A stretch of DNA of 64,000 nucleotides, from positions 3,256,163 through 3,320,162 of the forward strand of contig NZ_FXBQ01000001.1 of assembly GCF_900177545.1 (NCBI RefSeq). The letters run 5' to 3'. Positions 54,709 through 63,757 of the stretch are shown piece by piece. The notes below the pieces were generated by a model. The model saw only the letters and a list, made by a program, of their open reading frames with translations. It did not search any database and was not told where the DNA came from. The stretch is from Maritimibacter sp. HL-12 (lineage in GTDB: Bacteria; Pseudomonadota; Alphaproteobacteria; Rhodobacterales; Rhodobacteraceae). The first letter of the stretch is position 1. Each line of letters starts with the position of its first letter. A program made the translations under genes and the position numbers.

Positions 54709-55338
54709 TCAGGCGTCGGGCCGGATCAACCCCAGCCCCCTGAGGTAGATGCCGATCCCGCTTTCAAGCAGGTCTTCGGGCGGAAACGGCGATTTGCGGC
54801 CCGGAGCGCCGCGTGAAAACAGCTCCACCACCCCGTGCGAGAGCGCCCAGATATGGGCCGAAACCATCCGCGCGGGCGGGCGCTTTTCGGGCGGCAGTTC
54901 GGCCATCAGCTCGACGGCGGCCTTCTCAAGCACCCCGAGCGCCCGTCCCGAGAGCCGGGCGAGCTCGGGGTCGCGGTTCATCGCGATCCCGCTTTCGAAC
55001 ATCGCCACGTAATGGCCCGGAAAGCGCCGGGCGAAGGCGAGATAGGCCCGCCCGGTGGCCTCCAGCGAGGCCAGCGGCGAGGGGCGACCCTTCTCGTAGG
55101 CGTGTTCCAGCAGGTCGGCGAACACCTCGAAACCCTGCCGCGCGGCCTCGGCGATCAACTCGTCGCGCCCGGCGAAATGACGGTAGACCGCGGCCGGCGT
55201 CACCCCGGCGGCCTTGGCGGCCTCCGACAGGGTGAAGCCGGTGGGCCCCTTCTCCTCGATCAGCGCCAGCGCCGCCTCGACCAGCGCCTGGCGCAGGTTG
55301 CCGTGGTGGTAACCCCGTTTCTTGGGTCCGGTAACCAT
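54709..55338 (-). CDS. TetR family transcriptional regulator
   Basis: A 209-residue repressor-type protein. The N-terminal helix-turn-helix is GFTLSEAAKAAGVTPAAVYRHFAGRDELI after the YHHGNLRQALVEAALALI helix. The C-terminal domain fits the TetR_C WHG-type group (ISAHIWALSHGVVELF-like). The ligand is unknown. The ATG at 55338 is better spaced from AGGGGG than a GTG at 55341. It is in operon with the CDP-alcohol transferase. Confidence 0.88.
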   Translation of the reverse strand: MVTGPKKRGYHHGNLRQALVEAALALIEEKGPTGFTLSEAAKAAGVTPAAVYRHFAGRDELIAEAARQGFEVFADLLEHAYEKGRPSPLASLEATGRAYLAFARRFPGHYVAMFESGIAMNRDPELARLSGRALGVLEKAAVELMAELPPEKRPPARMVSAHIWALSHGVVELFSRGAPGRKSPFPPEDLLESGIGIYLRGLGLIRPDA

Positions 55339-55398
55339 CACCAGCGCCCCCTTGGAACGACGTGTTGCCTGCCTGCCAGGTGTCGAGGGCGCATGGCT

Positions 55399-56268
55399 CT
55401 AATCATTCCAGATGTCCGGCCCGCCGGCGATCAGCGGGTCGGGCGGGGTGGCCACCTCGGCGTTCTTGCCGGCGTATTCCATCCCCGCGAGCACGCATTC
55501 GATCGCCGCGATCCGGGCGCGGTACTTGTCGTCGGCGCGCACCACCGTCCAGGGCGTGCGCAGCCGGTGGCTCTGGGCGAAGGTCTCGCGGATCGCGGTG
55601 CTGTAGGCGTCCCAGCGGTTCAGCCCCTCGACGTCGACCCACGACAGTTTCCACTGCTTGAGCGGGTCTTTCTCGCGGGCAAGGAAGCGGCGCAGCTGCT
55701 CGGCGCGGCTGACGTTGAGCCAGATCTTGAAGAAGTGGATGCCCTCGTCGGCGAGCATGTCCTCGAACTCGGGCAACTGCCGGAAAAACGCGGCGCGCTG
55801 GTCGTCGGTGCAGAAGTCGAATACCTTCTCGACCACGCCGCGGTTGTACCACGAACGGTCGAACAGAACGATCTCGCCGGCGGTCGGCAACTGCCGGATG
55901 TAGCGTTGAAAATACCACTCCCCGGCCTCGCGATCGGAAGGTTTGGGCAGCGCCACCACGCGGGCGACGCGGGGGTTGAGGTTTTCGCGGAACCGCTTGA
56001 TCGCACCGCCCTTTCCGGCGGCGTCGCGGCCCTCGAAAACCACCACCACGCGCTTGCCGCTCGCCTTCACGTCGGCCTGGAGCTTGACGAGTTCGCGCTG
56101 GAGCACTTCGAGGCGGTCCTTGTAGTCGCCCTTCTTCATCCAGCGGTCATAGGGGAACGCCTCGGTGATGATGTCCTTCTTGTCGCCCTCGGCGATGGCA
56201 TCGCGCAGCACTTTGGGCGCGGATTCATCGTAGAAGCGCGAGATTGCCCCTTCGAAGGGTAACGTCAT
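55399..56268 (-). CDS. ppk2: Polyphosphate kinase 2 family protein
   Basis: A 289-residue PPK2 that phosphorylates nucleotides from polyphosphate. The P-loop is [17 protein letters not shown] (about residue 75), Walker B region [13 protein letters not shown], and lid [22 protein letters not shown]. The one-domain size fits the GDP- or ADP-phosphorylating class rather than two-domain AMP-phosphorylating enzymes. The start at 56268 has a CAGGAGG site. A ppx gene at 21108 could act on the same polymer. Confidence 0.93.
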   Translation of the reverse strand: MTLPFEGAISRFYDESAPKVLRDAIAEGDKKDIITEAFPYDRWMKKGDYKDRLEVLQRELVKLQADVKASGKRVVVVFEGRDAAGKGGAIKRFRENLNPRVARVVALPKPSDREAGEWYFQRYIRQLPTAGEIVLFDRSWYNRGVVEKVFDFCTDDQRAAFFRQLPEFEDMLADEGIHFFKIWLNVSRAEQLRRFLAREKDPLKQWKLSWVDVEGLNRWDAYSTAIRETFAQSHRLRTPWTVVRADDKYRARIAAIECVLAGMEYAGKNAEVATPPDPLIAGGPDIWND

Positions 56269-56459
56269 GCCTGCCTCCTGTTTTGACCTTATGTAAGGCT
56301 TTTTCACATTCCCCCGCAAGGGACAGGCGGCCCCGGCCCGGCGCACCCGGGCGACCCGTGGCACCGATGCCGCCGCGCTGGACACGGAAGGATTGTTTGT
56401 GCCCTATAGGTGCGCACGCCCGAGGAGACGGGTGAGGGAATTCAGCAGGAGGACAAGAC

Positions 56460-57593
56460 ATGAAGACCAGAACGCTGATCGCGGCGGCGGCGTTTGCGGC
56501 GCTGGCCGGCGGTGCGCAGGCGGATGTGAAGGTGGGGATGATCACCACGCTTTCGGGCGGCGGCGCGGGGCTCGGGCTCGACGTGCGCGACGGGTTCCTG
56601 CTCGCGCTCAAGCAATCGGGGCGCGACGATATCGAGATGATCATCGAGGACGACCAGCAAAAGCCCGACGTGGCGGTGCAGATCGCCGACCGGATGATCC
56701 AGGCCGAGGATGTCGACGTGCTGACCGGCATCATCTGGTCGAACCTCGCGATGGCGGTGGTGCCGGGCGCGGTGGCGCAGGGCAAGTTCTACCTCTCGCC
56801 CAATGCCGGCCCCTCGGCGCTGGCGGGCAAGGGCTGTCATCCGAACTACTTCAACATCGCCTGGCAGAACGACAACCTGCACGAGGCGGCGGGGGCCTAC
56901 GCCAATTCGGCCGGCTACACGAATTCCTTCATCCTCGCGCCGAACTACCCGGCCGGGCAAGACGCGCTCACCGGCTACAAGCGGTTCTACGAGGGCGAGC
57001 TTTCGGGCGAGGTCTACACCAAGCTCGGACAGACCGATTACGCCGCCGAGATCGCCCAGATCCGCGCCTCGGGGGCCGACAGCGTGTTTTTCTTCCTGCC
57101 CGGCGGGATGGGGATTTCCTTCCTCAAGCAATATGCCGACTCGGGCGTCGATATCCCGCTGATCGGCCCGGCCTTCAGCTTCGACCAGGGCATCCTGCAA
57201 GCGGTTGGCGATGCCGCCCTCGGCGTGGTCAACACCAGCCAGTGGGCGAAAGACCTCGACAACCCGGCCAACGCGGCCTTCGTCGAGAGTTTCGAGGCCG
57301 AATACGGCCGTCTGCCCTCGCTCTACGCCTCCCAGGGCTTCGACACCGCCAACCTGATGATCAGCGCGCTGGACAAGGCCGAGGTGTCGGACGTGGAGGG
57401 TTTCCGCGCCGCGCTCAAGGCGGCCGATTTTGCCTCCACGCGGGGTGATTTCGCCTTCGGGCCGAACAACCACCCGATCCAGGACATCTACGTGCGCGAG
57501 GTGATCAAGGAAGGCGATATCTACACCAACAAGACGATCGGCGTCGCCATCGAGAACCACGCCGACGCCTACGCAGCCGAGTGCGGCATGTGA
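56460..57593 (+). CDS. ABC transporter substrate-binding protein, branched-chain amino-acid type
   Basis: A 377-residue periplasmic binding protein with a signal peptide (TLIAAAAFAALAGGAQA). The Leu/Ile/Val-type fold shows in VGMITTLSGGGAGLGLDVRDGF and LTGIIWSNLAMAVVPGA. It ends ADAYAAECGM. In such operons the permease and ATPase genes follow, but here only a remnant of one permease is left. The protein may therefore be an orphan. Confidence 0.88.
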   Translation: MKTRTLIAAAAFAALAGGAQADVKVGMITTLSGGGAGLGLDVRDGFLLALKQSGRDDIEMIIEDDQQKPDVAVQIADRMIQAEDVDVLTGIIWSNLAMAVVPGAVAQGKFYLSPNAGPSALAGKGCHPNYFNIAWQNDNLHEAAGAYANSAGYTNSFILAPNYPAGQDALTGYKRFYEGELSGEVYTKLGQTDYAAEIAQIRASGADSVFFFLPGGMGISFLKQYADSGVDIPLIGPAFSFDQGILQAVGDAALGVVNTSQWAKDLDNPANAAFVESFEAEYGRLPSLYASQGFDTANLMISALDKAEVSDVEGFRAALKAADFASTRGDFAFGPNNHPIQDIYVREVIKEGDIYTNKTIGVAIENHADAYAAECGM

Positions 57594-57600
57594 ACCCTTC

Positions 57601-57629
57601 GGGCGGGCACCCTGCGTGGTGGCCCGCCC
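57601..57629 (+). terminator. GC-rich hairpin after binding-protein gene
   Basis: GGGCGGGC pairs with GCCCGCCC around a 13-base loop, 7 nt after the stop. There is no T tract, so it may be a weak terminator or an attenuator that favours the binding protein over a once-present permease. Confidence 0.5.
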
Positions 57630-57648
57630 GGTCTGACGCACCGGCTTC

Positions 57649-57741
57649 ATGCCCTTCGTTCTCCTCGTCGGGCAGGGGCTGAACCTCGCGTTCGGCACCG
57701 TTGGGCTGCTGACCCTCGGCCACGCCGCATTTTTCGGAATC
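57649..57741 (+). pseudogene. Fragment of LivM/LivH-type permease
   Basis: About 30 codons resemble the second helix of a branched-chain amino-acid permease: LLVGQGLNLAFGTVGLLTLGHAAFFGI. The similarity stops after GHAAFFGI, and the frame then runs into unrelated sequence to 57963. No proper permease start is present. The rest of the operon (second permease, two ATPases) is absent, so this is a deletion or recombination scar. The 57594-58063 gap holds nothing else I recognise. Confidence 0.65.
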
Positions 57742-58063
57742 GACGGCGACGCGATGGGGATTCCTATAATTTATGCAAAGTTTTACGCCCCGATCCTCAC
57801 GTCTCACTTCGTGCCGGAAGGGACAAAAGCCATGCTGTTGATCGGGCTTGGGCCCGAGAGGCGGCACGGTTTCCCTGCCTCGACGCGCTCGGCCCGGCTT
57901 TGGCCGAAACCTCCCACGGGGCTGATCCGGCCCATTCGGCGGGAAAATATCTGCCGGCATTAACGCACCTGCAAGGAGTGTCGACGTAACGTGCCGGGGC
58001 CCGGGATCCGGCGGTCGTTTGCGGCCGGGAGGCGCGGGCTGGGCAATCTGATGGGGTCGTTTC

Positions 58064-60670
58064 ATGGCACACAGCGCAACCATGCCGCACCGCAGGATCC
58101 GGTGGAATTCGGTTTTCCTGAAACTTGCGGGCATCATCTGGATCAGCGCGATGCTGTTCACCGCGGTGGTGTCATGGCACTACACGCGCGCCAACATGGC
58201 CAGCGTCGAGGCGCAGATGGCCGACGGCGCGCGCGATGTCACCGGGCTGCTCGCCGAATCCTTTGCCGAGGCGATCATGCTCGGGGCCACCGGCCTGATC
58301 GAGCGCAGGTTCCTCGAGATGACCGGGCGTGAGGGCGGCGCGGCGCAATACGCCCTCGCGGTCAAGGCAACGGGGGAGCCATTGCTCGGATTGGGCCAGG
58401 CCACGGCGCACGAGGCCAAACTTCGAGCGCTTGCCGCCCGGGCCATCGAAACCGGAACATTGGTGGCCTCGGACGACGGCCTTATGGTCGCCGCCCCGGC
58501 GCGCGCGCCTGCGAGCGGGGTCACGGTCGGGGCCATCGCCACAAGCTGGACGGCGGACCACGCCCGCGCCACCGCCCTGCGCAACCAGGTCACGGTGATC
58601 GCGCTGGCTTTCGGCGCGATCTTCGTGGTGGTGTTCGCGATCGTGCACCTGGTCAAACGGGCGGTTGCGCGCCCGATGCTCGAACTCGCCCGCGCGGTCG
58701 ACGCGGTGGCGGAGGATCACCTCGATGACCCGGTCGCCATGGCCGGGCGTGACGACGAGCTCGGAGATATCGCGAAATCGGTGGAATACTTCCGCAAGCG
58801 GCTCGTCGAAGGGCGCGAACAGGAAAAGCAGAACCGCTTCAGGGGGGCCGCGTTCCGATCCTCCTCCGCCGCGATCATGATGGCCGATCGCGACATGCGG
58901 ATCACGGCCGTGAACCAGAAGCTGAAGGCGATCCTCAACGAGCGGGTGGCCGATTTCCAGACCGTCACTGCGGGGTTCGACCCCGCCGCCGTCGTCGGCC
59001 GCGAGATGGACGATTTCCATCCGCCCGAGTTGCGCGCGCGCGTGCGCGCCGTGCTGTTTGATCCCGAGCGGATGCCCTACGACGCCCATATCAATATCGG
59101 TGACGCCCGCTTCGAGTTGACCATCAACCAGGTGCCGGGGGCCGACGGCGCTCTTGAAGGATTTGTTGTCGAATGGGTCGACGTCACCGCCGGTTTCATG
59201 CAGGACGCGATCCTGGACGCCATCAACACCCATCAGGTGCGGGCCGATTTCGGAGGCGATGGCACGCTGCTTGCCGCCAATGAGAAGTTCGCAGAGGCGC
59301 TCGGCACCGAACCAGAGGCGGTGATCGGTTGCGCCAGCGACAAGATCTTTGCCTTCGATGCCGACCTCGACGCCAACCGCGGATCTGTCTTTGATCGGCT
59401 CAACGCCGCCAAGACGGTTTATGGCCGGTTCGAGTTGAAGCGGGCGGATGGGGTCGGGGCGGTGATCGAAGGCGGCTTCACCCCGGTTTTCGATAAGGCC
59501 GGCCGGTTTATCCGGACCGTGCTGATCGGCAATGACGTGAGCGAATCTCGGCGCGAGCTTGAACGCGCTCAAGCCGAGCGCCAGCGCCAGGCCGAGGCGC
59601 AGGCGCGGGTGGTGGACGCCCTGCGCGAGGGCCTCGAACGGCTCGCGGAAGGCGATCTGACCCGGCGGATCGAGGAGCCTTTCCCGCTGGACTACGACCA
59701 GTTGCGCAAGGATTTCAACGCGGCACTGGATCGCTTGCAGGACGCGATCCGGGGTGTCGTGGAAAACGCCGAGCTGATCCGCGGCGAAGCCGCTGAGATT
59801 TCCAATGCCGCCGATGACCTCTCGGTGCGCACCGAGCGTCAGGCCGCAACCCTCGAAGAAACCGCATCGGCTCTCGACGAGCTGACGACCTCGGTCAAAT
59901 CCGCCGCCGAAGGCGCGGCGCATGCCAATGACCTCGTCGATCATGCGCGCCAGAACGCGGAAGCCTCGGGGGAGGTGGTGCGCGGTGCGGTGGACGCGAT
60001 GAGCGAGATCGAAACCTCATCGCGCCAGATCTCGAAAATCACCGATGTCATCGACGACATCGCCTTCCAGACCAATCTTCTGGCCCTGAACGCCGGAGTC
60101 GAGGCTGCCCGCGCCGGCGATGCCGGGCGCGGGTTCGCGGTGGTTGCATCGGAGGTTCGGGCGCTGGCGCAGCGATCGTCCGAAGCCGCGCGCGAGATCA
60201 ACAGCCTTATCGGGGCATCCGGAGAGCAGGTTCGGCGCGGCGTCGATCTCGTCGACCGCGCCGGCAAGGCGTTGCACGGCATCCTTGAAAGCGTCATCGA
60301 GATCAGCCGCAACGTGTCGGATATCACCACGAGCTCCCGCGAGCAGAGTGCCGGCCTTGCGGAGGTCAACCAGGCCGTCAACCAACTCGATCAGGTGACC
60401 CAGCAGAACGCCGCAATGTTCGAGCAGACCACCGCCGCCACCCACGCTTTGACGCGGGAAGCCGAAACCCTCTCGTCGACCATGGCGCGTTTCAAGACCG
60501 GCGTGCCGCAAGGATCGTCAGGGCAGGTTATCGCCGCGCGTTTTCAGTCGCGCCGAGAGCAGAAACCGGGCGAAAGAGAACTGTCCGAAGCGCCCCGCGC
60601 GGCGGCCCTCGTCACCTCCGGCGCGGCCACGAGTCCCCCGGAGGATGACGATGGTTGGCATGAGTTCTGA
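58064..60670 (+). CDS. Methyl-accepting chemotaxis protein with PAS-like domains
   Basis: An 868-residue transmembrane receptor: TM1 about 18-40, a 130-residue periplasmic part, TM2 about 178-200, HAMP about 200-255, two PAS-like domains (about 260-385 and 385-505), a second HAMP-like linker (GLERLAEGDLTRRIEEPF), and a signalling domain whose hairpin tip is IDDIAFQTNLLALNAGVEAARAG. It ends GWHEF, which fits the xWxxF CheR/CheB docking pentapeptide. The start at 58064 is chosen before TM1; ATG at 58082 is possible. It is in operon with cheB and cheD. Confidence 0.9.
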   Translation: MAHSATMPHRRIRWNSVFLKLAGIIWISAMLFTAVVSWHYTRANMASVEAQMADGARDVTGLLAESFAEAIMLGATGLIERRFLEMTGREGGAAQYALAVKATGEPLLGLGQATAHEAKLRALAARAIETGTLVASDDGLMVAAPARAPASGVTVGAIATSWTADHARATALRNQVTVIALAFGAIFVVVFAIVHLVKRAVARPMLELARAVDAVAEDHLDDPVAMAGRDDELGDIAKSVEYFRKRLVEGREQEKQNRFRGAAFRSSSAAIMMADRDMRITAVNQKLKAILNERVADFQTVTAGFDPAAVVGREMDDFHPPELRARVRAVLFDPERMPYDAHINIGDARFELTINQVPGADGALEGFVVEWVDVTAGFMQDAILDAINTHQVRADFGGDGTLLAANEKFAEALGTEPEAVIGCASDKIFAFDADLDANRGSVFDRLNAAKTVYGRFELKRADGVGAVIEGGFTPVFDKAGRFIRTVLIGNDVSESRRELERAQAERQRQAEAQARVVDALREGLERLAEGDLTRRIEEPFPLDYDQLRKDFNAALDRLQDAIRGVVENAELIRGEAAEISNAADDLSVRTERQAATLEETASALDELTTSVKSAAEGAAHANDLVDHARQNAEASGEVVRGAVDAMSEIETSSRQISKITDVIDDIAFQTNLLALNAGVEAARAGDAGRGFAVVASEVRALAQRSSEAAREINSLIGASGEQVRRGVDLVDRAGKALHGILESVIEISRNVSDITTSSREQSAGLAEVNQAVNQLDQVTQQNAAMFEQTTAATHALTREAETLSSTMARFKTGVPQGSSGQVIAARFQSRREQKPGERELSEAPRAAALVTSGAATSPPEDDDGWHEF

Positions 60671-60675
60671 GCCGA

Positions 60676-61743
60676 ATGGATAGGGCGCGCGAGAAACCGG
60701 GCCTGCGGGTAGATGACTTGCGCCTGTTGATCGTCAGCCCGTCGTCCTGTCTGCGCAACCTCGTGCGGCAGGGGGTGAAACCTGAAAAACGTGTGAGCGT
60801 CGTCGCGGAAGCGGTGACCGCGCGCATTGCCGGGGCGCATGCCCTGAAACATGCGCCGCACGTGATCGTCCTGGACGCGAGATTGGCGGACATGGCCCCG
60901 GCGATCCTGCGCGACTGTCGCATGGCCGCAGGGCCGAGGCCTGTCGTGGTGCTGGCATCGCTGATCGACGGCGGAACCGGGATCGACCTGCAGGTTCCCG
61001 GATGCCGGGATCCGCGTCTCGGCGCGGGATCGCGCCACGACCCGGCGGGGTGTGCCGAGCACGCCAGCTTGTCGGAAACGATCGTAGCGGCAGCCGCCGC
61101 GGGACCGGGTGAATTGCCGCCCGCCAAGGGCGTCGAGGGCACAACGCGCGGCAGCGGTGCCAGCCCAACCGAAAAATGGATCATGGTCGGCGCATCGACC
61201 GGCGGCGTCGAGGCGATCGAGACACTGCTGGGCGGGTTCCCGGCGGATTGCCCGCCGACATTGATCACGCAGCACATGCCGCCGCAATTCCTGAAGAGTT
61301 TTGCCACCAGGTTGAATGGCCTGGTGCGCCCGCAGGTCGCGATCGCCCGGGACGGCATCACGCCGAAACGGGGCGAAGTCTTCATTGCCCCGGGCGGCGA
61401 AACCCACCTCGTCCTCGATCCCGCCCTGCGCGTATTGCGGCTCTGGCCCGGCCCGAAGGTATCAGGCTACCGGCCTTCCGTGGACGCCATGTTCGCCTCT
61501 GCAGTTCCCTACGCATCCCGGACGATAGCCGTCATCCTGACCGGCATGGGCGGCGACGGGGCACGTTCGATGAAAGCGCTCAGGGATGGCGGCGCGCTTT
61601 GCATCGGCCAGGACCGGGAAAGCTCGGTGATCTACGGGATGCCGAGGATGGCGCATGAACTGGGCGCAACCGAGATCGAGCTTCCGCTCGGGCAGATCGC
61701 GCCGCACGCCCTTGCGGCGGCGCAAGCCTCGAGGGTGGCCTGA
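60676..61743 (+). CDS. cheB: Chemotaxis methylesterase CheB with degenerate receiver
   Basis: A 355-residue protein. The C-terminal esterase (from about residue 165) has the full triad: Ser174 in VGASTGGVEA, His200 in TQHMPPQF and Asp in GMGGDGARS. The N-terminal receiver is degraded. Asp67 (VIVLDARLADM) remains, but the acidic pair after beta-1 is replaced by LLIVSPSS and the late Lys region is lost. Activation by CheA phosphorylation is therefore doubtful. The gene lies 5 nt after the receptor gene and 4 nt before cheD. Confidence 0.9.
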   Translation: MDRAREKPGLRVDDLRLLIVSPSSCLRNLVRQGVKPEKRVSVVAEAVTARIAGAHALKHAPHVIVLDARLADMAPAILRDCRMAAGPRPVVVLASLIDGGTGIDLQVPGCRDPRLGAGSRHDPAGCAEHASLSETIVAAAAAGPGELPPAKGVEGTTRGSGASPTEKWIMVGASTGGVEAIETLLGGFPADCPPTLITQHMPPQFLKSFATRLNGLVRPQVAIARDGITPKRGEVFIAPGGETHLVLDPALRVLRLWPGPKVSGYRPSVDAMFASAVPYASRTIAVILTGMGGDGARSMKALRDGGALCIGQDRESSVIYGMPRMAHELGATEIELPLGQIAPHALAAAQASRVA

Positions 61744-61747
61744 GACG

Positions 61748-62281
61748 ATGAAAGCTGAACCTCGGCACATGACTCGATCGGATCGAATTTATATCGGACA
61801 GGGGGAAATCGCGGTCGACGGTGGCGAGGACGTGATCGTCTATACCCTTCTGGGGTCCTGCGTCAGTGCCTGTATCTGGGATCCCGATCGCGGGATCGGT
61901 GGCATGAACCACGTGTTGTTCGTCGACAATTCGGCCAATGCGGCGTCGGCGTTCGGGCACGGTGTCAACGGCATGGAACTTCTGATCAACGGTCTCCTCC
62001 GGCGCGGCGGCAGCCGGGATGCACTGCGCGCGAAGGTCTTTGGCGGTGCCCGGATGGTGGACGGCCTGTCCGATCACGGCGCGCGCAATGGTGCCTTTGT
62101 TTGCGAGTATCTCGATCGCGAGGGCATACCCCTGCTGGGGTCGGACCTGGGCGGCGTGCGGGCGCGCCGGATCGAGTTCTGGCCCGCAAACGGGCGTGCA
62201 AAAGTGAAGTATCTGAAGGGAGGGGTTGCGCAGGACACCAGGCCCGCGCCGCAAATTGGCACGGCCCCCGAACTTTTTTGA
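61748..62281 (+). CDS. cheD: Chemoreceptor glutamine deamidase CheD
   Basis: A 177-residue enzyme that deamidates receptor glutamines. The catalytic Cys is in TLLGSCVSACIWD, the His in GIGGMNHVLF and the Thr/Ser region near VFGGARMV. The start ATG lies 4 nt after cheB. CheA, CheW, CheY and CheR are not in the window, so the module must plug into a system elsewhere. Confidence 0.93.
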   Translation: MKAEPRHMTRSDRIYIGQGEIAVDGGEDVIVYTLLGSCVSACIWDPDRGIGGMNHVLFVDNSANAASAFGHGVNGMELLINGLLRRGGSRDALRAKVFGGARMVDGLSDHGARNGAFVCEYLDREGIPLLGSDLGGVRARRIEFWPANGRAKVKYLKGGVAQDTRPAPQIGTAPELF

Positions 62282-62365
62282 CATTTGCAATCGACAGCCG
62301 GATTGCCGAGCCGCACGCATGCTTTGGCCGGTGGTGCCGCCGCAGGGCTCAGCGGCGACCGCGCC

Positions 62366-63160
62366 TCACTCCTGCGCCCAGGCCGGCCGGCGTTTTTCGA
62401 GGAACGCGCGGATGCCCTCGTCGGTGCCCTCGTCCATCATGTTTTCAACCATGACTGCGCCGGCGGTATCATAGGCTGCCGCGAGCGGTTCTTGCACCTG
62501 ATCGTAGAAGCCGGGCTTGCCGAGCCGAATCGCGGCGGGCAACTTGGCGGCGACGGTTTGGGCAAGCGCCATGGTCGCCCCGGTGAGCTCCTCCGCCGGC
62601 ACCACGCGGTTTACCAGGCCGACTTCGCGCGCGCGCACGGCATCGAGAAACGCGCCCGTCGCCGCCATCTCGAAGGCCACCTTGCGCGGCAATGCGCGCG
62701 CGAGCGCGACCGCGGGGGTCGAGCAGAACAGACCGAGGTTGACGCCGTTGACCCCGAAGCGCGTGCCCTCGGCCGCCACCGCCATGTCGCAACTCGCCAC
62801 CAGTTGGCAGCCGGCGGCCGCGGCGATGGCGTGAACCTCGGCGATCACCGGCTGGGGTAGCGCGGGGATCATCTGCATCACCTCGCCGCAGCGCGCAAAG
62901 AGCCCCTCGAAATAGGCCCGCCCGCCATCGGTCGCGTTGCGATGGGCTTGCATCTCCTTGAGGTCATGGCCCGCCGAGAACGCGCTGCCATTGGCCGCGA
63001 GCACCACCACGCGGATTGTCTCGTCGTCCGCGAGCCGGGTGAATTCCGCCGCGAGCGCATCGAGCATCTCGTCCGAAAGCGCGTTCAGCGCGCGCGGGTT
63101 GTTCAGCGTGAGCCGGGCGATGGGTCCGTGATCCTCGCGCAGCAGGATGGCGTCTTGCAT
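62366..63160 (-). CDS. Enoyl-CoA hydratase/isomerase family protein
   Basis: A 264-residue crotonase-fold enzyme. The oxyanion-hole segments are AFSAGHDLKEMQAHR and AIAAAAGCQLVASCDMAVAAEGTRFG. The second segment has Gly-Cys-Gln where many hydratases have a catalytic Glu, and the overall pattern matches the ECHDC3-like subgroup, so hydratase activity is uncertain. The start at 63160 follows GGAGGACAAG. It is divergent from the thioesterase gene. Confidence 0.87.
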   Translation of the reverse strand: MQDAILLREDHGPIARLTLNNPRALNALSDEMLDALAAEFTRLADDETIRVVVLAANGSAFSAGHDLKEMQAHRNATDGGRAYFEGLFARCGEVMQMIPALPQPVIAEVHAIAAAAGCQLVASCDMAVAAEGTRFGVNGVNLGLFCSTPAVALARALPRKVAFEMAATGAFLDAVRAREVGLVNRVVPAEELTGATMALAQTVAAKLPAAIRLGKPGFYDQVQEPLAAAYDTAGAVMVENMMDEGTDEGIRAFLEKRRPAWAQE

Positions 63161-63217
63161 CTTGTCCTCCCTGTTCTTGGGGGGCACGATAGCGGCATGG
63201 ACGGCAAGGGGAAAGAG

Positions 63218-63640
63218 ATGTCGCTCAAGATGAACCTCGACGATCTGCGCGGTTTCCTTGCGCGCGATTTCGGGCAGGTGGCAGACGATTTCGAGATCCT
63301 CGACGTCGCCCCGATGCATCTCGTGTTGCGCAGCCATGTTCAGGACAGGCACCTGCGCCCCGGCGGCACGGTTTCGGGGCCAACGATGTTCGCGCTGGCA
63401 GACGTCGGGGTCTATCTCGCGATCCTGGCCATGGTCGGGCCGAAGGCGCTGGCGGTGACCACGAATTGTTCGATCGACTTCATGCGCAAGCCCGTGGCCC
63501 ATGCCAATCTGCGCGCCGACGTGCGGCTTCTGAAGCTCGGCCGGGTGCTGGCGGTGGGCGATGTGCTGATCTATTCCGAGGGCGAGGAGCAGCCGGTGGC
63601 GCGGGCCTCGCTCACCTATTCGATCCCGCCCGAGCGCTAG
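63218..63640 (+). CDS. PaaI-family hotdog thioesterase
   Basis: A 140-residue hotdog-fold acyl-CoA thioesterase. Conserved parts are HLRPGGTVSGPTMFALADVGVYLAIL, with the catalytic Asp in ALADV, and TTNCSIDFMRKP. The ATG at 63218 is placed 6 nt after AAGGGG; an ATG at 63197 would add seven residues. It shares a 57-bp divergent gap with the enoyl-CoA hydratase-like gene, so both may act on acyl-CoA metabolism. Confidence 0.85.
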   Translation: MSLKMNLDDLRGFLARDFGQVADDFEILDVAPMHLVLRSHVQDRHLRPGGTVSGPTMFALADVGVYLAILAMVGPKALAVTTNCSIDFMRKPVAHANLRADVRLLKLGRVLAVGDVLIYSEGEEQPVARASLTYSIPPER

Positions 63641-63757
63641 CGGTGCTGATCCCGGGCTGTCCTGAGCCCGGCTGCGTGGCCAAATCGCCGCGTTGACCGG
63701 TGTGGGCCGAGGCGCTAAGCCTTTGCGTCTGTGCAGAAACACGCGAAAGGACTTGCC

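Noticed and set aside
57742-57963. A 104-residue permease continuing past the fragment
   Set aside because: After GHAAFFGI the sequence loses all resemblance to the family and becomes Arg/Pro-rich, so only the first part is called, as a pseudogene.
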